Positions 8,090 to 17,103 of a DNA stretch of 64,000 bases are shown here, in pieces. The notes beneath the pieces are model-generated. The model was not told where the DNA came from, did no database searches, and saw only the letters and a list, made by a program, of their open reading frames with translations. This stretch comes from Clostridium_AM tanneri (GTDB lineage: Bacteria > Bacillota > Clostridia > Clostridiales > Clostridiaceae), in NCBI RefSeq assembly GCF_033659955.1, contig NZ_JARUJP010000009.1, positions 1-64,000 on the forward strand, written 5' to 3'. The first letter of the stretch is position 1. Each line of letters opens with the position of its first letter. Both the position numbers and the translations under genes were made by a program.

Positions 8090-9109
8090 TTAATTCTCAA
8101 ACCTTGTAACTAAATCCTTTAAAAGCTTGATATTTTCAATAGGGGTTCTAGAAATAGTTACCTCACCGGATAACATAAAACCATTAACCTTATTTTTCAT
8201 GAAATTATATATATCGTTAACTTCATTTATAGTTGGCATACTGCCTTTTTTTAAGGAATCTAATACATAGGTAGCAATAATTAGCTCCTTTACACTCTTT
8301 TTCATCTTTGTAACAATTTTATCTTGAGCTAAAGGAATTTCATGGAGTTCCAACTCTGCTAACAGATCTCCCCTGCCTATCATAATGCCATCGCTTACCT
8401 TTACTATTTTATCAAAATTTTCTACAGCATCTCTACACTCAATTTTGGCCCAAATTATAGGCATCTTTATATCTTTATTGTATTTTTGATAATCTTTAAT
8501 AAAGCTTTTTAATTCTTTAATACTGTCATCACTAGTTACATAAGATAGACATATAATATCTATCCCCCGGTCTAGTCCCCACTTTATATCATTCTTATCC
8601 TTTTCTGTTAACCCAAGCTTACTTCTATCCATGCCAGGAGCATTTATCCCCTTTTCTCCTCTGACCATGCCACCTTTTTTTACCTGTACTTTAATAGCAT
8701 TTTCATTTCTACCAAGGACGGTAAATTCCATTGTAGCATCTTTCATATAGATAGTTCTTGCCTTTTGCAGATCTTTAAATTCACCTTCATAAGCTACAGG
8801 GATAAGTGTATACTTATCTGTTCTCTGATATTTTTTGTATAGTTCTTCAGTGCAGAAATATACAATATCACCTTCATTTACTTTAATTTGATTTCTAAAT
8901 AGCTTCGAAACCCTTAACTTGTTTCCCTGTAAATCTTGAAAAATAGGCATCTCGGGATATTTTTTCTTTATTTCACTTATAAGCTTCTCTGACTTTTCAT
9001 AATCAATATGTGAAAAGTTAAATCTAGGTACAGTCATACCTGCTTCTACTAATTTATCTACATCTTCTATTGAGTTAACCCATGAACCAATAGAACAAAC
9101 TATATGCAA
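8090..9109 (-). CDS. Pyruvate-kinase-like protein lacking the C-terminal allosteric domain
   Basis: 339 residues against about 470-585 for true pyruvate kinases. It keeps the N-terminal IVCSIGSW...VPRFNFSH strand, DLQGNKLRV, a B domain, GINAPG, the catalytic-type AKIE, GIMIGRGDL, IATYVLDS and FMLSGE, so Arg, Asp, Lys, Glu and Thr positions of the active site are largely present. Changes are DTKGPEIR to DLQGNKLR, and GDLG to GDLL. The whole C-terminal domain is absent. TTG start with GAGGTG seven bases upstream. Located inside a kinase/phosphatase/vWA operon rather than with glycolytic genes, so it probably acts on another phospho-substrate or as a sensor; function is inferred. Confidence 0.75.
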   Translation of the reverse strand: MHIVCSIGSWVNSIEDVDKLVEAGMTVPRFNFSHIDYEKSEKLISEIKKKYPEMPIFQDLQGNKLRVSKLFRNQIKVNEGDIVYFCTEELYKKYQRTDKYTLIPVAYEGEFKDLQKARTIYMKDATMEFTVLGRNENAIKVQVKKGGMVRGEKGINAPGMDRSKLGLTEKDKNDIKWGLDRGIDIICLSYVTSDDSIKELKSFIKDYQKYNKDIKMPIIWAKIECRDAVENFDKIVKVSDGIMIGRGDLLAELELHEIPLAQDKIVTKMKKSVKELIIATYVLDSLKKGSMPTINEVNDIYNFMKNKVNGFMLSGEVTISRTPIENIKLLKDLVTRFEN

Positions 9110-9138
9110 TTATTAACACCTCATCTCTAGTACTTTAC

Positions 9139-10116
9139 TTATAGTATGCCTATATTGACCATTCTTTTAACATGTCTAAATACAATCTTTTTAGATAACC
9201 TTATACTTTTTGCCACCCTTCTTAAGGTAGTTTTCTTAATTATCCTATTTTTTTTTACTGCTTCGTAGACTTTAATACAGTTTTCTACTGCCCTGTCATC
9301 ACTTAGCTCTAAAAAGTCTTTTTTAAACTCAATATCCCTATCTCTGAACTCATCCAAGTTCTTCTTACATAATACCATGATTGCCATGCTGCAGTCATCA
9401 TTAGTTTTCATTCTAATAAGTTCTCTTAAATTTTTTTCGATAGCTTTATTCACATCAAGTGCTGAGTTTTCATCTAACCAACCTAAAACTGCATTTGAGG
9501 CTGGTGCTAAGGTTCTAGTTTTTTTATCATAAAAGCTGCTTCCAGTTCCATCAGACATTAAAAGAAATCCACTGGCATTTCCAATAGTTCCTCTAGATAG
9601 CCTCAGATATCTTTCTGAGTTATCCATGGTGACAAAAAAAGTAGAATTTGAAAATTCGCCGTTTTCTGGCTCCGAAAGAACTTTAGCTTGATCCTTTGAA
9701 ATATATCCAATGACTCCATCTCCAACATGACCTGCAATGAACCTATCGTCCTTTACAGCCACAAATAACATTGTTGAAGAAAAGTCTTTCAATACTGCTC
9801 CCTCAAACTCTTTAAGTTTTTCCCTAAGTTCGCTTACAATATTACTTATAATATATCTTGCTGCACTTTTTGCATCCATATTATAAACCCTGTCAAAGCT
9901 ATCTATAAACATAGTTTTTACTTTATTTACAACTATTTCAGCTCCATAGTGAGATAACTTACAAGAACCAGCTCCATCAGCTAGAGCTATTACAGCGGTT
10001 CTGTTATCAACAGCCATAGCAACTTTATCCTGGCAGGGTGTGCTATCCTTTTCATGGGACAGTCCTTCTACTGATGCCCCAGCAACTTTCCAACGTCCAA
10101 TTTCTAGCTTTTCCAT
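9139..10116 (-). CDS. PP2C-family Ser/Thr phosphatase with HTH-like tail
   Basis: 325-residue PPM/PP2C phosphatase. Metal-binding aspartates lie in TPCQDK (Asp30), ALADGAGS (Asp47) and GHVGDGVIG, with the later MSDGTGSS motif near residue 188. This is the phosphatase arm of the vWA/PP2C/kinase triad and should reverse the action of the two kinases upstream. The last 60 residues are not part of PP2C and include TTLRRVAKSIRLSKK followed by an amphipathic helix, a pattern like a helix-turn-helix. ATG start after AAGGAGAAACT; 14 bases downstream of the vWA gene. Confidence 0.85.
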   Translation of the reverse strand: MEKLEIGRWKVAGASVEGLSHEKDSTPCQDKVAMAVDNRTAVIALADGAGSCKLSHYGAEIVVNKVKTMFIDSFDRVYNMDAKSAARYIISNIVSELREKLKEFEGAVLKDFSSTMLFVAVKDDRFIAGHVGDGVIGYISKDQAKVLSEPENGEFSNSTFFVTMDNSERYLRLSRGTIGNASGFLLMSDGTGSSFYDKKTRTLAPASNAVLGWLDENSALDVNKAIEKNLRELIRMKTNDDCSMAIMVLCKKNLDEFRDRDIEFKKDFLELSDDRAVENCIKVYEAVKKNRIIKKTTLRRVAKSIRLSKKIVFRHVKRMVNIGIL

Positions 10117-10130
10117 AGTTTCTCCTTCTC

Positions 10131-10793
10131 TTATAAGCTTACTTCATTCCAGTCTCTCTGAGGTAACGTTATTTTTTCTCCTGGCATGGAAGTTGAAGTT
10201 CTACTTACACTCTTACTTAACCATTTAAAGAACTTTTTAAATTCATACCCTCTTAATTTCTGTGGTGCAAATAATGGTGAAAATCTAGCAAGTACTGTAG
10301 GATCAAAATTATCACCTATCCCTACTGGGAATATAGTTAATTTTTTATTTTTTACAAGGTCGCTAGTTCTATTTGCTGCATCTTCAATATCATCTGTTGG
10401 AATTCCATCTGTCATAATAACCAACCAAGGTTGAAAGTATTCAACTCCTGCATTGCTGTACTCTTTCTTTCTCTGTTCCAGCAGATCTAATCCTGCATTA
10501 ACAGCTTCTCCCATTGGTGTTAGCCCATCTGCTTCTAAAACAGGTATTGATTGATTTTCAATGCTGTCAAAATCAACTATCTTATGTACCCCACCTCTTC
10601 CAAAGGTAACGATAGCTATTTCAGCTGAATATCTAGCAACATCGTCTTCTAATACATCTTTGAAAAATAAGTGTATACCTTCATTTAACTCTGCTATAGG
10701 TGTTCCATACATTGAACCGCTTGTATCTAGTACCAAGCAAACTGGCAGTCTTGTAGTTGGGTTGTCAAATAATAATTTTTCTCTTAAATCCAT
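10131..10793 (-). CDS. TerY-like von Willebrand factor A domain protein
   Basis: 220-residue cytosolic vWA protein. The complete MIDAS metal site is visible: DTSGS at residues 23-27, the Thr in DGLTPMG (Thr92) and the Asp in IMTDG (Asp129). Similar to TerY of tellurium-resistance-type gene clusters, where a vWA protein is linked with a PP2C phosphatase and a protein kinase. It probably acts as a metal-dependent scaffold or phosphopeptide-recognition partner. ATG start behind TAGGAGGAG, between the PIN-kinase gene (21 bases) and the PP2C gene (14 bases). Confidence 0.85.
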   Translation of the reverse strand: MDLREKLLFDNPTTRLPVCLVLDTSGSMYGTPIAELNEGIHLFFKDVLEDDVARYSAEIAIVTFGRGGVHKIVDFDSIENQSIPVLEADGLTPMGEAVNAGLDLLEQRKKEYSNAGVEYFQPWLVIMTDGIPTDDIEDAANRTSDLVKNKKLTIFPVGIGDNFDPTVLARFSPLFAPQKLRGYEFKKFFKWLSKSVSRTSTSMPGEKITLPQRDWNEVSL

Positions 10794-10814
10794 GATATAA
10801 TCTCCTCCTAGTAA

Positions 10815-12530
10815 TTATGAATTCTTTAGTTTTGAACCGCAATTTGGACATATATAATCTTTATTAAGCTTCTTCAACTTATCTATATGATGTTTATTTT
10901 CTTTAACTATTTTTTTGCATATTACACAGGTAGCCTCCACAGTGTTAGTGGTCACCTTTTTATATTCTGTTGGAAACAATTCTTCTGAGGCAAAATCAGA
11001 CTGAAGAAGCACTAAGTAGTAACACATATTTTCAATCCATGTTTTAGTATCCACTCTCTTATTGTTTCTAAATACATTATAAAACAGTTCCTTTGTAGCG
11101 TATGGCAAATTACTCCATATGAATCTCCAAGGTCCATCCGGCGCCTTTTTATTACTCTGCTCTCCAAGAGGATAGGAAAAATTCATTGATCTTATATTCT
11201 CACTTGGAGATCCTCCCCCCTGATGAGAATAGGGAGGTTTTCCAGGGTGTAAAAGCATAAACATAAGTGTAGCAACTGCAAAGTATTCCTGCTCAAAAGT
11301 TCTTAAAAAAGTTTTGAAATCTTTTCTCTGAATTTCTGGAGCAGTATAATTAATGGTACCTACTGGACAGGGATAAGCTTCTATTTGATAGCTATCTGTA
11401 TCAACAAAATATACTTCTTTTTCACTTTTAATTAGTATATTGTTTGGGTTTATATCCCCAATTATGATATTCCTGCTGTGTAAATAGTAGATTTTTCCTA
11501 AGATGTTTAAACACAACTCTACTAGGTGCTTTCTTGTCCAATAAGGAAAGTTCTTTAAAAGTAGTGGTTTAACAAACATTGCTGTTTGTAGTGTTTTTCC
11601 TGTAGCCCTATGCATTAGATAGCCTACAAAGTTGTTTTTATAAGTAACATAGTCTATAGGCCAGCATATGCCTTTTATAGATATATCCGATTGAAGCATT
11701 AGAAGAATCTTATCCTTTTTATTTTCAGTTAGCTTTTCTTGGTAATATATCTTACATATCAATCCGTTATCTGTAACATATATTTTTCCTTCTCCCCCAT
11801 CGCCAATTTCCTCTACCAACTTTAACATACCATGTTTACCAGAGGATACAACATCATTTAACTCTGGCACCTTTAATACTCCTAAAAGTTTGTTATTGTC
11901 AGGGGTTATATTACTTTTCAATTGATATCTTTCTTTTGCTTTTACTCCATTATCTATAGCAGATATCAATTTATTTGCAAGCCTCTTAGCTTTGTCCTTG
12001 TTATCTTCAGTTCGGTCAAAGGAATTGTCTCCTGACCTTCCTTTTTGTTCTCTATTTTTAAATATTTCTTCCCAGTCTCTTAAGTTTGAATCTTCATTAA
12101 TCCGAAAAACTAGTATGTCTTTGCCAAAAACCGCCTGTTGATTCTTTATTGCCAAAATAGCATTTGCAAGCTTACTATCTTGGGTGATTAAACACATGTT
12201 GAATTCAGTAACCTTATCCATAAATACCTTTAAAAAAGTGTGATCAGCAAATTTATCCTTTTCTGTACCGATTGGATCTATTAGTTGCTTTCTTATAAGC
12301 CTATTAACCAAAGTTCCTGCTTTTTTCGCTTTATCTCTAGTTTCTTTCTTATTACTTTCTTGCAGCCTGTTTATTTCTTCTGCAACCTTATATTGAACTA
12401 AAATTTTTCTTCCACGGTTTTCTAGCTGATTAATAAAATTGCCTTGAAAAAACACCTCTGCCTGGTCACACATAAAGCTACAGGTATCAACAAAGATTAA
12501 GTATTTTTTTAAAATTGTATCAAGATTCAT
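10815..12530 (-). CDS. PIN domain - Ser/Thr kinase - zinc ribbon fusion protein
   Basis: 571 residues. Domain 1 (about 1-160) is PIN-like, with acidic positions Asp15 in IFVDTCSF, Glu51/Glu52, Asp96 in KFADHTF and Asp118 in LITQDSK. Domain 2 (about 238-525) is a protein kinase: glycine loop EIGDGGEGKIY (241-251), probable ATP Lys260, catalytic loop IIGDINPNNIL (Asp359, Asn364) and VDTD (Asp377) in place of DFG. Domain 3 is a zinc ribbon with Cys535/538 and Cys561/564. The kinase is about half-identical by eye to the one in the next gene upstream. A nuclease physically joined to a kinase suggests phosphorylation-controlled RNA cleavage; this is inference. Confidence 0.8.
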   Translation of the reverse strand: MNLDTILKKYLIFVDTCSFMCDQAEVFFQGNFINQLENRGRKILVQYKVAEEINRLQESNKKETRDKAKKAGTLVNRLIRKQLIDPIGTEKDKFADHTFLKVFMDKVTEFNMCLITQDSKLANAILAIKNQQAVFGKDILVFRINEDSNLRDWEEIFKNREQKGRSGDNSFDRTEDNKDKAKRLANKLISAIDNGVKAKERYQLKSNITPDNNKLLGVLKVPELNDVVSSGKHGMLKLVEEIGDGGEGKIYVTDNGLICKIYYQEKLTENKKDKILLMLQSDISIKGICWPIDYVTYKNNFVGYLMHRATGKTLQTAMFVKPLLLKNFPYWTRKHLVELCLNILGKIYYLHSRNIIIGDINPNNILIKSEKEVYFVDTDSYQIEAYPCPVGTINYTAPEIQRKDFKTFLRTFEQEYFAVATLMFMLLHPGKPPYSHQGGGSPSENIRSMNFSYPLGEQSNKKAPDGPWRFIWSNLPYATKELFYNVFRNNKRVDTKTWIENMCYYLVLLQSDFASEELFPTEYKKVTTNTVEATCVICKKIVKENKHHIDKLKKLNKDYICPNCGSKLKNS

Positions 12531-12548
12531 CTTTGTTCACCTCACAAT

Positions 12549-14573
12549 TTATGAACACTCATAAATTTCCTTATATTTATCATAGTAAACGCCATACCAT
12601 AATCCAGTACCGCTAACTAGAAGTTCTTTTATATTAAATCTTTTCATAAGCTCCTTGTACATAAATAGTCCCATTCTCATTATTGCTAGATCTTCTGCAG
12701 TATTCTCGTTTTTTTCGGTAGACCCGTGAATAGCCTCATATACGTCTCCGACACTATTATATTTTATAGCTATTTCATCCTCTGTCTCTCTAATTTTATT
12801 TTCAATATATTCTAGAGTTATTTTTGTTCCATGTTGTCTCTTATTAGTAGCCTTACCAGTAGCTCTTGTTATTACAGTGCCCACGCTTATACAAGTAGCA
12901 TCTTCTGCATTGGGAGCGTGTTTCTGAAAATAGTATCTTAGCTTGTTGTTAATCTGCTTATCAACTTCCTTAAATGCTCTTCTTATATCTGTATCTATAT
13001 TGTTATTTACAAACAGTCTGTTTTCTAAAACAACAGTGCCTAGATCTAAGCTATAAGTTTCTAATATTCTACCCTTTTCAAAAAGGGTTATTTCTGTGGA
13101 GCCTCCCCCTTGGTCGATTAAAATAAATCTCTGTTCAGTATCTTCAATATAACTTTTGCCGCTAAACATGAAAGCATCTAGAGTAGCTTTTGCTTCTTCC
13201 TCCTTTGTCAACACCTTAACATTTAAACCGCACTCTTCTTTTATCAATTTAAGTATATTCTTATTATTTTTAGCACTTCTTATTGCTGCAGTAGCTACAG
13301 TATACACAATATCTACCCTGTGTGCCTTAAGTGCACTTTTAAAATGATCTATTACTGGTATTACTTTTGCTTTAAAAAATTCCAAATCCATATTATTTTC
13401 AGCATCTAATCCCTTACCTGTATTGGTAAGCTTGGCCTCTCTTTTAAAGCTCTTAAAATTAAATCCTCTAGTCTTTATTTGTTCTAAATCACCAATTAAC
13501 ATTTTTACAGCTTTAGTACTTAACTCTATAACTGCAATATTAGGATCATATCTTAAACTTTCATTAATAACAGTTTCTATTTCACCAAAACCTTCATTTC
13601 TTCTATTCATTGAAACAGAAATATCTTCAACGTATTTAGTAGTGGAATCAGGAAAAATGTGTTTTTCATAGTTGTCATTTACTAGTTCCTTTTTATAACC
13701 TTCTAATAACTTAATCCACTCTTTCGGTGACAATCTAGTATCAAGCTTAAAAGTATTGTAAAAGGCCTCCTTTAGCTCATAAGATAACTCATTCCAGATG
13801 AATTCCCATGGTCCCTTTGGCGCTAAAAAATTAGCACTTTCATCAAAGGGATAAGAGAAATTTTTCTTTATAATGTTATCTACAACATCTTCTCCACCCT
13901 GAAAAGAATATGGGGTTTTCCCAGGAAGATAAATCATAAATAGTAATGTGGCTATAGCAAAATATTCATGGTTAATTGTTCTAAAAAAGGATCCAAAGTT
14001 TTTTCCTTGTATCTCCGGTGCTGTAAAGATAGGAGTTCCGACTGAACATTTATAATCTCCAATTTGATAACTATCTGTATCCACAAAATAAACTTCCTCT
14101 TCAGAATTCACCAAAATATTAAACGGATTCAAGTCTCCAACTATTACATGATTTTCATGCAAAAAGTCCAGTTTTTTTAGAATGTTTATAGCTAAATTAG
14201 TAAGATTGACTCTTGTCCAATCTGGAAACCTTTTTTGTAAAAGCGGTTTCATGAATACAGATTTCTGTAATTCATAGCCCTTTGCTTTACACATGATGTA
14301 TCCAATGAATTTCCCTTCATGGTTAAAAACCATATTTTCTGGCCAACAAATTCCAGAATAACTTATCCTTCTACTTACCATGAGCTTAATCTTCTCTTCT
14401 AGCTCTTGTGTAAGTCTCTCTTCGAAATAGAGCTTAAGTATCTTATCATCCTTAGTTTTGAATACAGTTCCCTCTCCACCAGAACCTATCTCTTCTAATT
14501 CATCTTTGCTTATCCTGTTATCATTTTCATCATAGTAATAATTTGATGATTTACCAAAAAAATTTTTAAACAT
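12549..14573 (-). CDS. Ser/Thr kinase fused to a Ppx/GppA-like phosphatase domain
   Basis: 674 residues. The N-terminal kinase has glycine loop IGSGGEGTVF (29-38), Lys47, catalytic loop VIVGDLNPFNIL (Asp147, Asn152) and VDTD (Asp165) replacing DFG. From about residue 335 the protein follows the Ppx/GppA exopolyphosphatase/guanosine pentaphosphatase fold: IAVIELSTKAVKMLI as phosphate loop 1 (usual DLGSN altered), YTVATAAIR, LTKEEEAKA with the catalytic-type Glu, LIDQGGGSTEI as loop 2, LDLGTVVLE and ISVGTVITR. Loop 1 is degraded, so the domain may sense rather than hydrolyse polyphosphate or (p)ppGpp. ATG after AAGGTG; 18 bases before the PIN-kinase gene. Confidence 0.82.
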   Translation of the reverse strand: MFKNFFGKSSNYYYDENDNRISKDELEEIGSGGEGTVFKTKDDKILKLYFEERLTQELEEKIKLMVSRRISYSGICWPENMVFNHEGKFIGYIMCKAKGYELQKSVFMKPLLQKRFPDWTRVNLTNLAINILKKLDFLHENHVIVGDLNPFNILVNSEEEVYFVDTDSYQIGDYKCSVGTPIFTAPEIQGKNFGSFFRTINHEYFAIATLLFMIYLPGKTPYSFQGGEDVVDNIIKKNFSYPFDESANFLAPKGPWEFIWNELSYELKEAFYNTFKLDTRLSPKEWIKLLEGYKKELVNDNYEKHIFPDSTTKYVEDISVSMNRRNEGFGEIETVINESLRYDPNIAVIELSTKAVKMLIGDLEQIKTRGFNFKSFKREAKLTNTGKGLDAENNMDLEFFKAKVIPVIDHFKSALKAHRVDIVYTVATAAIRSAKNNKNILKLIKEECGLNVKVLTKEEEAKATLDAFMFSGKSYIEDTEQRFILIDQGGGSTEITLFEKGRILETYSLDLGTVVLENRLFVNNNIDTDIRRAFKEVDKQINNKLRYYFQKHAPNAEDATCISVGTVITRATGKATNKRQHGTKITLEYIENKIRETEDEIAIKYNSVGDVYEAIHGSTEKNENTAEDLAIMRMGLFMYKELMKRFNIKELLVSGTGLWYGVYYDKYKEIYECS

Positions 14574-14612
14574 ATTTTCACCTTTTTCTTCAACTAAAAT
14601 TAGTACTGTAAC

Positions 14613-17036
14613 TTAGCTCTCTGATATATGAAAAATTTCTAAATCACCTATATACTCCACATCATCTCTGTTTTGTACTGACAGAACAAATAATTCTGTT
14701 TTATTTTCATTTAATTTAATTATAAATTTATTGGTGTTTTTAGAAATATTGGCTATATTATCTATACCAAATAGCTCTATATACTTTTCTAATGAAGTTT
14801 CTTCTCTTCTTGTATATTGCTTGTTTCTAAAAATATAGTTACTAACTACCTCTAGGTTATCACAGCCAGATTTTAAGTAAAATTCCACTTCATTGGTCAT
14901 CATATTTTTCATTACGTAGTTTATATTTTTTTCCTCATCGATAAGAATAACTTCCTCACCCTTGAAATTCTTAGTAGAAACAATGTATTTTATATTTTCT
15001 CTATGGTTTGTAACTACCGCTTCTATAGTGCCTTTAATAACTTCTTTAGAATACTCTTTGGCAGCCTCAATACAGTCATAAACTGAAGAACTTTTTACCA
15101 TGTTTCCAGGTATAAATTCCTTTACTACCTCCCTCACTGCTTGTACTAAAAACTCTTCTCCTACAAGAATAACTTTTTCATTATAATCATGTAGTATGCT
15201 TTTAATTCCTAAGTACATTTCACCAGCTATAATTCTTTTTATCTCTTCACTTTTGATTAGTATTTCCTTTTCATATACTAGGAGAGATTGATTTTCTCTT
15301 CTATATAATTCTAATTTAATAGTTCCTTCAGTTCCGTTCATTATGTTTAAAGCTGCTAATTTTAATATATAATAGTTATTTCTGATTCTGTAGTAATCTT
15401 CATCTAACTCTAACTGATTAAAGTCTGTTGGAAATAGTAATTGAGCCTTTTCAAAGTGCAGGTTTAACTCCTTATTAATGTGTTCCAAAGGTTCATTATT
15501 GTCTATCTTCCTAAATATTTTTTCACATTCTAGGAAAAGTGAACTTTCATCGTTAAAAGAATTTGCTAATTTGTATTTCATATAACAGGCTATTTTTTCC
15601 GCTAATCTATTAATACTTAATACAAAGCTTTGCTCTAATATTTTCTTATCTATAGTTAAAATATAGGAAAATTCTCCTTCTTTCATATTACTGCTATATT
15701 CAACTAGTTCACATTTGTTTTCCTCTAGATTTATTCCTAGATACTTGTTACTACCTGCTTTCTTATCCGTTGTACTCATTTCATAAATAATTGCACTTAT
15801 ATCATCTAGTTCCAATGAACCCACCGACTTACATTTCAAATCACATTCATCTAATATTTTTTTAGCAATTGAGTTATTTTTTGTTAAAATATACAGAGAA
15901 CTGATAGCTATATTTAAGTCATTGTTTATCTTGCTTATTAATTTATTAAAGAAAGCTTTTAAAACCTTCTGCCTTTCTATAGTACTAATTTCTTCACTGT
16001 TCTCTTCATTGTTTCCAAGTTCCTGAAGCCATTTATCAAAATTGACTATAAATGTTCCTTTCAAAAGTTTATCTTTTAAGACATTTTGTAAATCCTCCCC
16101 AAATAGAACATCTACTTCATCTAAATATATGTCCTCTACATATATTACATTTGGTATATTATAATAGATAAACTTTCCTTCTTTTCTTATTTCTACTTTT
16201 AACAAAATAGAAGTAGAAGTAAAGCTAACATATAACTCCCCGTCGTATCCAATTTTCTGTGATAGAGAATCTGTAGAATTATTGTACTTTTCATGTGAGC
16301 TTTTTCTTTCTTCTACTTTCTCTAAAAGGGTTTCCTTTTCAAACTCATCATAATACTCATCATAATACTTTCTAACTTCGATTTCATCATAAGCTTTCCC
16401 TTGACAATCTAAAATCATCATTGCTAATTCTGATCTATCATATCCGTAATAGGAATCATCCGTTTCTTCTTTTATTAACTGCAAACTTGAACAAATATCT
16501 GCTAAAGAGCGGTAATCTAATGCTTTTAAATCTTCAAAGTTGTAGCTTCTAGAATCACTATCCTTTGGAAGATCTTGTAGTATCTTATCTTCAAATTGAC
16601 ACTCTATTTCTGCTTGTGTTTCCTTGTCTTCTACTATATTTTCATTTTCCTCTATGTAACAATCCTGAGCATCGTTATTTTTTTCTTCTCTAAAGCTCCT
16701 TTTAAAGAGCTCCTCTAAAGAGAATATGGATTTTTCCTCTGAAAAATCTATCTTTTCTTTAGTTGTGTCTTCACCTAAGTCTATATCTACCAAGCTTTTC
16801 TCTTCTTCATAATCAATTGATTGGTTAACTATTCCCTTATTATTTACATCCTCACTATTACAATCAGCTATTTGAAATATTTTTTCAATTAAAACATTTC
16901 TTTTATAAAGAAGATGACCGTATTCCGGAAAACTCATTTTTAATTCCTTGCAAATCTTAATAATACTGTCTAATGTGGCCTTCTTTAAATCATCTTCTGA
17001 ATAAGCCCTACCATTTACTATAATTTCCCTACCCAA
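14613..17036 (-). CDS. Large operon protein with two SAP-like segments, function unknown
   Basis: 807 residues, not recognised as a whole. Two related helical segments resemble SAP/HeH-type modules: residues 13-53 (DDLKKATLDSIIKICKEL...) and 164-210 (EDLKALDYRSLADICSSL...). Between them is a very acidic, probably disordered linker (55-160), followed by an acidic stretch rich in Tyr (215-250). The rest (about 260-807) alternates strands and helices and could be a degenerate actin/Hsp70-like fold, but no phosphate loop is intact, so this is weak. TTG start (GGTG 12 bases upstream). Sits between the B3/B4 gene and the kinase-Ppx gene and is likely a structural partner. Confidence 0.6.
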   Translation of the reverse strand: MGREIIVNGRAYSEDDLKKATLDSIIKICKELKMSFPEYGHLLYKRNVLIEKIFQIADCNSEDVNNKGIVNQSIDYEEEKSLVDIDLGEDTTKEKIDFSEEKSIFSLEELFKRSFREEKNNDAQDCYIEENENIVEDKETQAEIECQFEDKILQDLPKDSDSRSYNFEDLKALDYRSLADICSSLQLIKEETDDSYYGYDRSELAMMILDCQGKAYDEIEVRKYYDEYYDEFEKETLLEKVEERKSSHEKYNNSTDSLSQKIGYDGELYVSFTSTSILLKVEIRKEGKFIYYNIPNVIYVEDIYLDEVDVLFGEDLQNVLKDKLLKGTFIVNFDKWLQELGNNEENSEEISTIERQKVLKAFFNKLISKINNDLNIAISSLYILTKNNSIAKKILDECDLKCKSVGSLELDDISAIIYEMSTTDKKAGSNKYLGINLEENKCELVEYSSNMKEGEFSYILTIDKKILEQSFVLSINRLAEKIACYMKYKLANSFNDESSLFLECEKIFRKIDNNEPLEHINKELNLHFEKAQLLFPTDFNQLELDEDYYRIRNNYYILKLAALNIMNGTEGTIKLELYRRENQSLLVYEKEILIKSEEIKRIIAGEMYLGIKSILHDYNEKVILVGEEFLVQAVREVVKEFIPGNMVKSSSVYDCIEAAKEYSKEVIKGTIEAVVTNHRENIKYIVSTKNFKGEEVILIDEEKNINYVMKNMMTNEVEFYLKSGCDNLEVVSNYIFRNKQYTRREETSLEKYIELFGIDNIANISKNTNKFIIKLNENKTELFVLSVQNRDDVEYIGDLEIFHISES

Positions 17037-17103
17037 AATCCCATCACACCTTATAATTTATTATGACTTTTCCCATTAAGCTGTATTATAAAATAGCAGC
17101 TTT

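Noticed and set aside
14613..17036. DnaK-family chaperone call for the 807-residue protein
   Set aside because: No intact phosphate loops or Hsp70 signatures; only a faint resemblance in strand pattern, so left as unknown.
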